Assembly (NCBI GenBank): GCA_035638255.1
Contig: DASRAJ010000087.1
Location: 38,442 to 102,441, forward strand
Length of the DNA: 64,000 bases
Source of the DNA: DASRAJ01 sp035638255
GTDB lineage: Bacteria; Bacteroidota; Bacteroidia; Chitinophagales; UBA10324
Reading direction: 5' to 3'
Below are positions 62,231-64,000 of this stretch, piece by piece. Position numbers and translations under genes: made by a program. The notes below the pieces were generated by a model, which did no database searches, had not been told where the DNA came from, and worked only from the letters and a program-made list of their open reading frames with translations. How positions within the stretch are numbered: position 1 is the first letter of the stretch; every line of letters starts with the position of its first letter.

Positions 62231-63835
62231 GTGAAACAATCATTTTTAATTTTCTCCCTTTTCAATATTTGCCTCAACGCTCATTTAGCAACAGCCCAAA
62301 TAGCTCCAGACATTCTATGGCAAAAATGCTACGGAGGCAGCAGTTCCGACCAGGGACTTACAGTGGATCAAACGCTCGATGGAGGATTTATAGTTTCAGG
62401 AGCAACCAGTTCCTATGATGGTGACGTTTCAGGAAATCACGGGTCAGATGATTTTTGGGTTATAAGGTTAAATGGTATAGGAGATACTCTTTGGACAAAA
62501 TCATTAGGAGGAAGTAATTATGATGCAGATGCGAATTCCATTCACCAAACTTCTGACGGAGGTTACTTTCTGGCAGGCACATCCCTTTCAAATGATGGAG
62601 ATGTTTCAGGGAACCATGGTATACATGATTATTGGGTAGTGAAGTTAGACTCAACCGGACTTGTAGAGTGGCAACGATCGCTCGGAGGCAGTAACGCTGA
62701 TATAGCTTTTTCATCTCAACAAACTGAAGATGGTGGCTATATTGTTGCCGGCGGCGCCAGTTCTACAGACGGCGATGTAACAGGCAATCACGGCAACTTT
62801 GATGCATGGCTCGTTAAACTAAATCCTCTTGGTGTAGTTCAGTGGCAGAAGTGCCTGGGTGGAAGTCAAAATGATGAGGCAGCTTCAATACAGCAAACTT
62901 CAGATCATGGATTTATTGTTGCCGGGTATTCGGCATCCAATGATGGTGATGTTAGCAATAATCACGGAGGTGCAGATTACTGGATTGTTAAATTAGATTC
63001 GGCAGGAATTATTCAATGGCAAAAATCTCTTGGCGGAACGAACTCCGACCAGGCATTTTCAATTTATCAAATAAAGGACGGTGGTTACATTTGTGCAGGA
63101 GGTTCATGGTCCGATGATGGTGATGTTAGCAGCAACCACGGAGGTCAGGATTATTGGATAGTAAAGTTAGACGCCTCAGGGAATTTAGATTGGCAACAAT
63201 CGTTTGGTGGGAGTGATTATGACATTGCTTCCACAGTTTTCCAAACAAATGATGATGGATATATAGTATCAGGATCGGCTTCATCTAATGACGGTGACGT
63301 TATCGGAAATCAAGGCGGGTTTGATTGTTGGATATTGAAGTTAGATACAACCGGAGCAATAGAGTGGCAGAAATCATTAGGTGGAAGTGGTGATGATGGT
63401 GGTTATGCTATCTCTAATTTCATTCTCCCCCTTAACGATGGAGGATATATTATTGTAAGCAACAGCAACTCGAACAATGGTGATGTTTCAGGTAATCACG
63501 GAGGTGTTGACTACTGGATCGTGCGGCTTGAAGGTATAGCAACAGGACTTACTGCATCTCCACAGGTCTCAGCAGATGATCTTCATGTCTTTCCTAACCC
63601 GGCAACAGACGAGTTTAAATTGATGCTCCGGTTGAAGGGGTTGGAAAAATCTCGTGCCCAAATCAACATCTCGAATTTGATGGGAGAAGCTATAAATGAA
63701 AGATCAGGTGTAGTTAGCAACGGATTCTTAGAAGAAAGAATTTTCATTGATAAAACTCAGCCATCCGGAATGTATTTATTAAAAGTGACTGTCGGAAGCC
63801 GGATGTGGAATCAGATATTGATAATAGAAAGATAG
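62231..63835 (+). CDS. T9SS-sorted secreted protein with seven ~53-aa repeats
   Basis: A 534-residue protein with GTG start and a signal peptide (FLIFSLFNICLNAHLATAQ). Seven tandem repeats of about 53 residues follow. Each has W-x-K-x-x-G-G-S/T-x-x-D near its start, QT.DGG(Y/F)I or similar in the middle, and S.DGDVSGNHGG.D(Y/F)W(V/I)VKL at the end. The pattern resembles T9SS-exported beta-propeller-like proteins. The last 80 residues are a Por sorting domain (VFPNPATDEFKLML, SGMYLLKVTVGSRMWNQILI). It is probably surface-attached or released. Confidence 0.9.
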   Translation: MKQSFLIFSLFNICLNAHLATAQIAPDILWQKCYGGSSSDQGLTVDQTLDGGFIVSGATSSYDGDVSGNHGSDDFWVIRLNGIGDTLWTKSLGGSNYDADANSIHQTSDGGYFLAGTSLSNDGDVSGNHGIHDYWVVKLDSTGLVEWQRSLGGSNADIAFSSQQTEDGGYIVAGGASSTDGDVTGNHGNFDAWLVKLNPLGVVQWQKCLGGSQNDEAASIQQTSDHGFIVAGYSASNDGDVSNNHGGADYWIVKLDSAGIIQWQKSLGGTNSDQAFSIYQIKDGGYICAGGSWSDDGDVSSNHGGQDYWIVKLDASGNLDWQQSFGGSDYDIASTVFQTNDDGYIVSGSASSNDGDVIGNQGGFDCWILKLDTTGAIEWQKSLGGSGDDGGYAISNFILPLNDGGYIIVSNSNSNNGDVSGNHGGVDYWIVRLEGIATGLTASPQVSADDLHVFPNPATDEFKLMLRLKGLEKSRAQINISNLMGEAINERSGVVSNGFLEERIFIDKTQPSGMYLLKVTVGSRMWNQILIIER

Positions 63836-63879
63836 TGAGACTGTTTTCATGCAGGTAAAATGAAGTAGTTACGACTTAA

Positions 63880-63942
63880 TCTGACAGTTGGGATTAACTT
63901 TAAAAGTTGAAACCAATTTAAGTGAACCCCAAAACTGTCAGA
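63880..63942. mobile_element. Left-end region of an IS481-like insertion sequence
   Basis: TCTGACAGTT at 63880-63889 is repeated in inverse as AACTGTCAGA at 63933-63942, just before the transposase start. One of these may be the terminal inverted repeat. The right end of the element lies beyond the window, so neither the boundary nor a target-site duplication can be checked. Confidence 0.4.
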
Positions 63943-63945
63943 CTT

Positions 63946-64000
63946 ATGAACAATGAAACAAAGCTAATCAAAACCAAAGCAGGGCTACTGAAGTTAGCCG
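63946..64000 (+). CDS. IS481-family-like transposase, 3' partial
   Basis: Only 18 codons are in view: MNNETKLIKTKAGLLKLA. This opening is what IS481-type transposases of Bacteroidota typically show before their first helix-turn-helix (QACKV-type). The frame is open at the right edge. The short length limits certainty. Confidence 0.55.
   Translation, partial: MNNETKLIKTKAGLLKLA

Overview
The window reads as a Bacteroidota (Bacteroidetes) chromosome. The evidence is: a type VI secretion cluster of the Bacteroidota-specific subtype iii (TssB, C, D, E, F, G, H, I, K, N, O and a TssR-like protein, with no TssJ/L/M); two secreted proteins ending in type IX secretion (Por) sorting domains; a moderately AT-rich sequence; and few Shine-Dalgarno sites. 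The intergenic DNA is full of hairpin-rich TTCGCTTCGCTCATTCG-type repeats. I cannot name the genus. All assignments come from reading motifs by eye; no database search was run.

Region 1 (1-21.4 kb) looks like a genomic island. It starts with a tightly packed operon: a PD-(D/E)XK-like protein open at the left edge, HsdS, a protein with a DGLQR motif (DUF262/ParB-like or DGQHR-like), a protein with a HEPN-type R-x4-H motif, and HsdR. This is a type I restriction-modification locus with two extra genes between specificity and restriction subunits; no HsdM is in view. About 2 kb of gene-poor repeat DNA follows, then a few small genes separated by related repeat blocks and a 341-residue unknown. 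Next comes a prophage remnant with only head and packaging functions (terminase large and small subunits on the minus strand; ClpP-type protease, capsid, gp36-like, Mu gp29-like portal and a completion-type protein on the plus strand). It carries one foreign gene, a GHKL ATPase with a candidate C-terminal PD-(D/E)XK nuclease. The island appears to end at 21339-21354 in a 16-bp sequence identical in form to the 3' end of a tmRNA or tRNA, with tandem candidate integrase arm sites before it and a strong terminator after it.

Region 2 (21.5-24.8 kb) holds two zinc-ribbon membrane proteins, an exported unknown and a convergent lipoprotein gene.

Region 3 (25-60.8 kb) is the T6SS and associated genes. 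One probable operon runs from a 1544-residue T9SS-sorted surface protein through an outer-membrane barrel, a PKD-like membrane protein, an exported unknown, a TssR-like protein and a MacB-type ABC transporter. It is followed by TssH (ClpV), TssB, TssC, two Hcp paralogues, VgrG, TssE and a GH19 lysozyme. A 6.3-kb block (AbiE toxin-antitoxin pair, SWIM-SNF2 helicase and a small membrane protein) interrupts the cluster. The cluster then resumes with TssF, TssG, TssN, TssK, TssO, an unknown, a lytic transglycosylase, a PAAR-metalloprotease effector and its candidate immunity gene.

Region 4 (61-64 kb) holds an unknown protein with a hydrophobic small-residue core, a repeat-rich T9SS-sorted protein, and the start of an IS481-like transposase cut by the window edge.

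Functionally, the window combines DNA-level defence (type I R-M with possible RNase back-up, GHKL nuclease, AbiE) with contact-dependent antagonism (T6SS with wall hydrolases and a PAAR protease).
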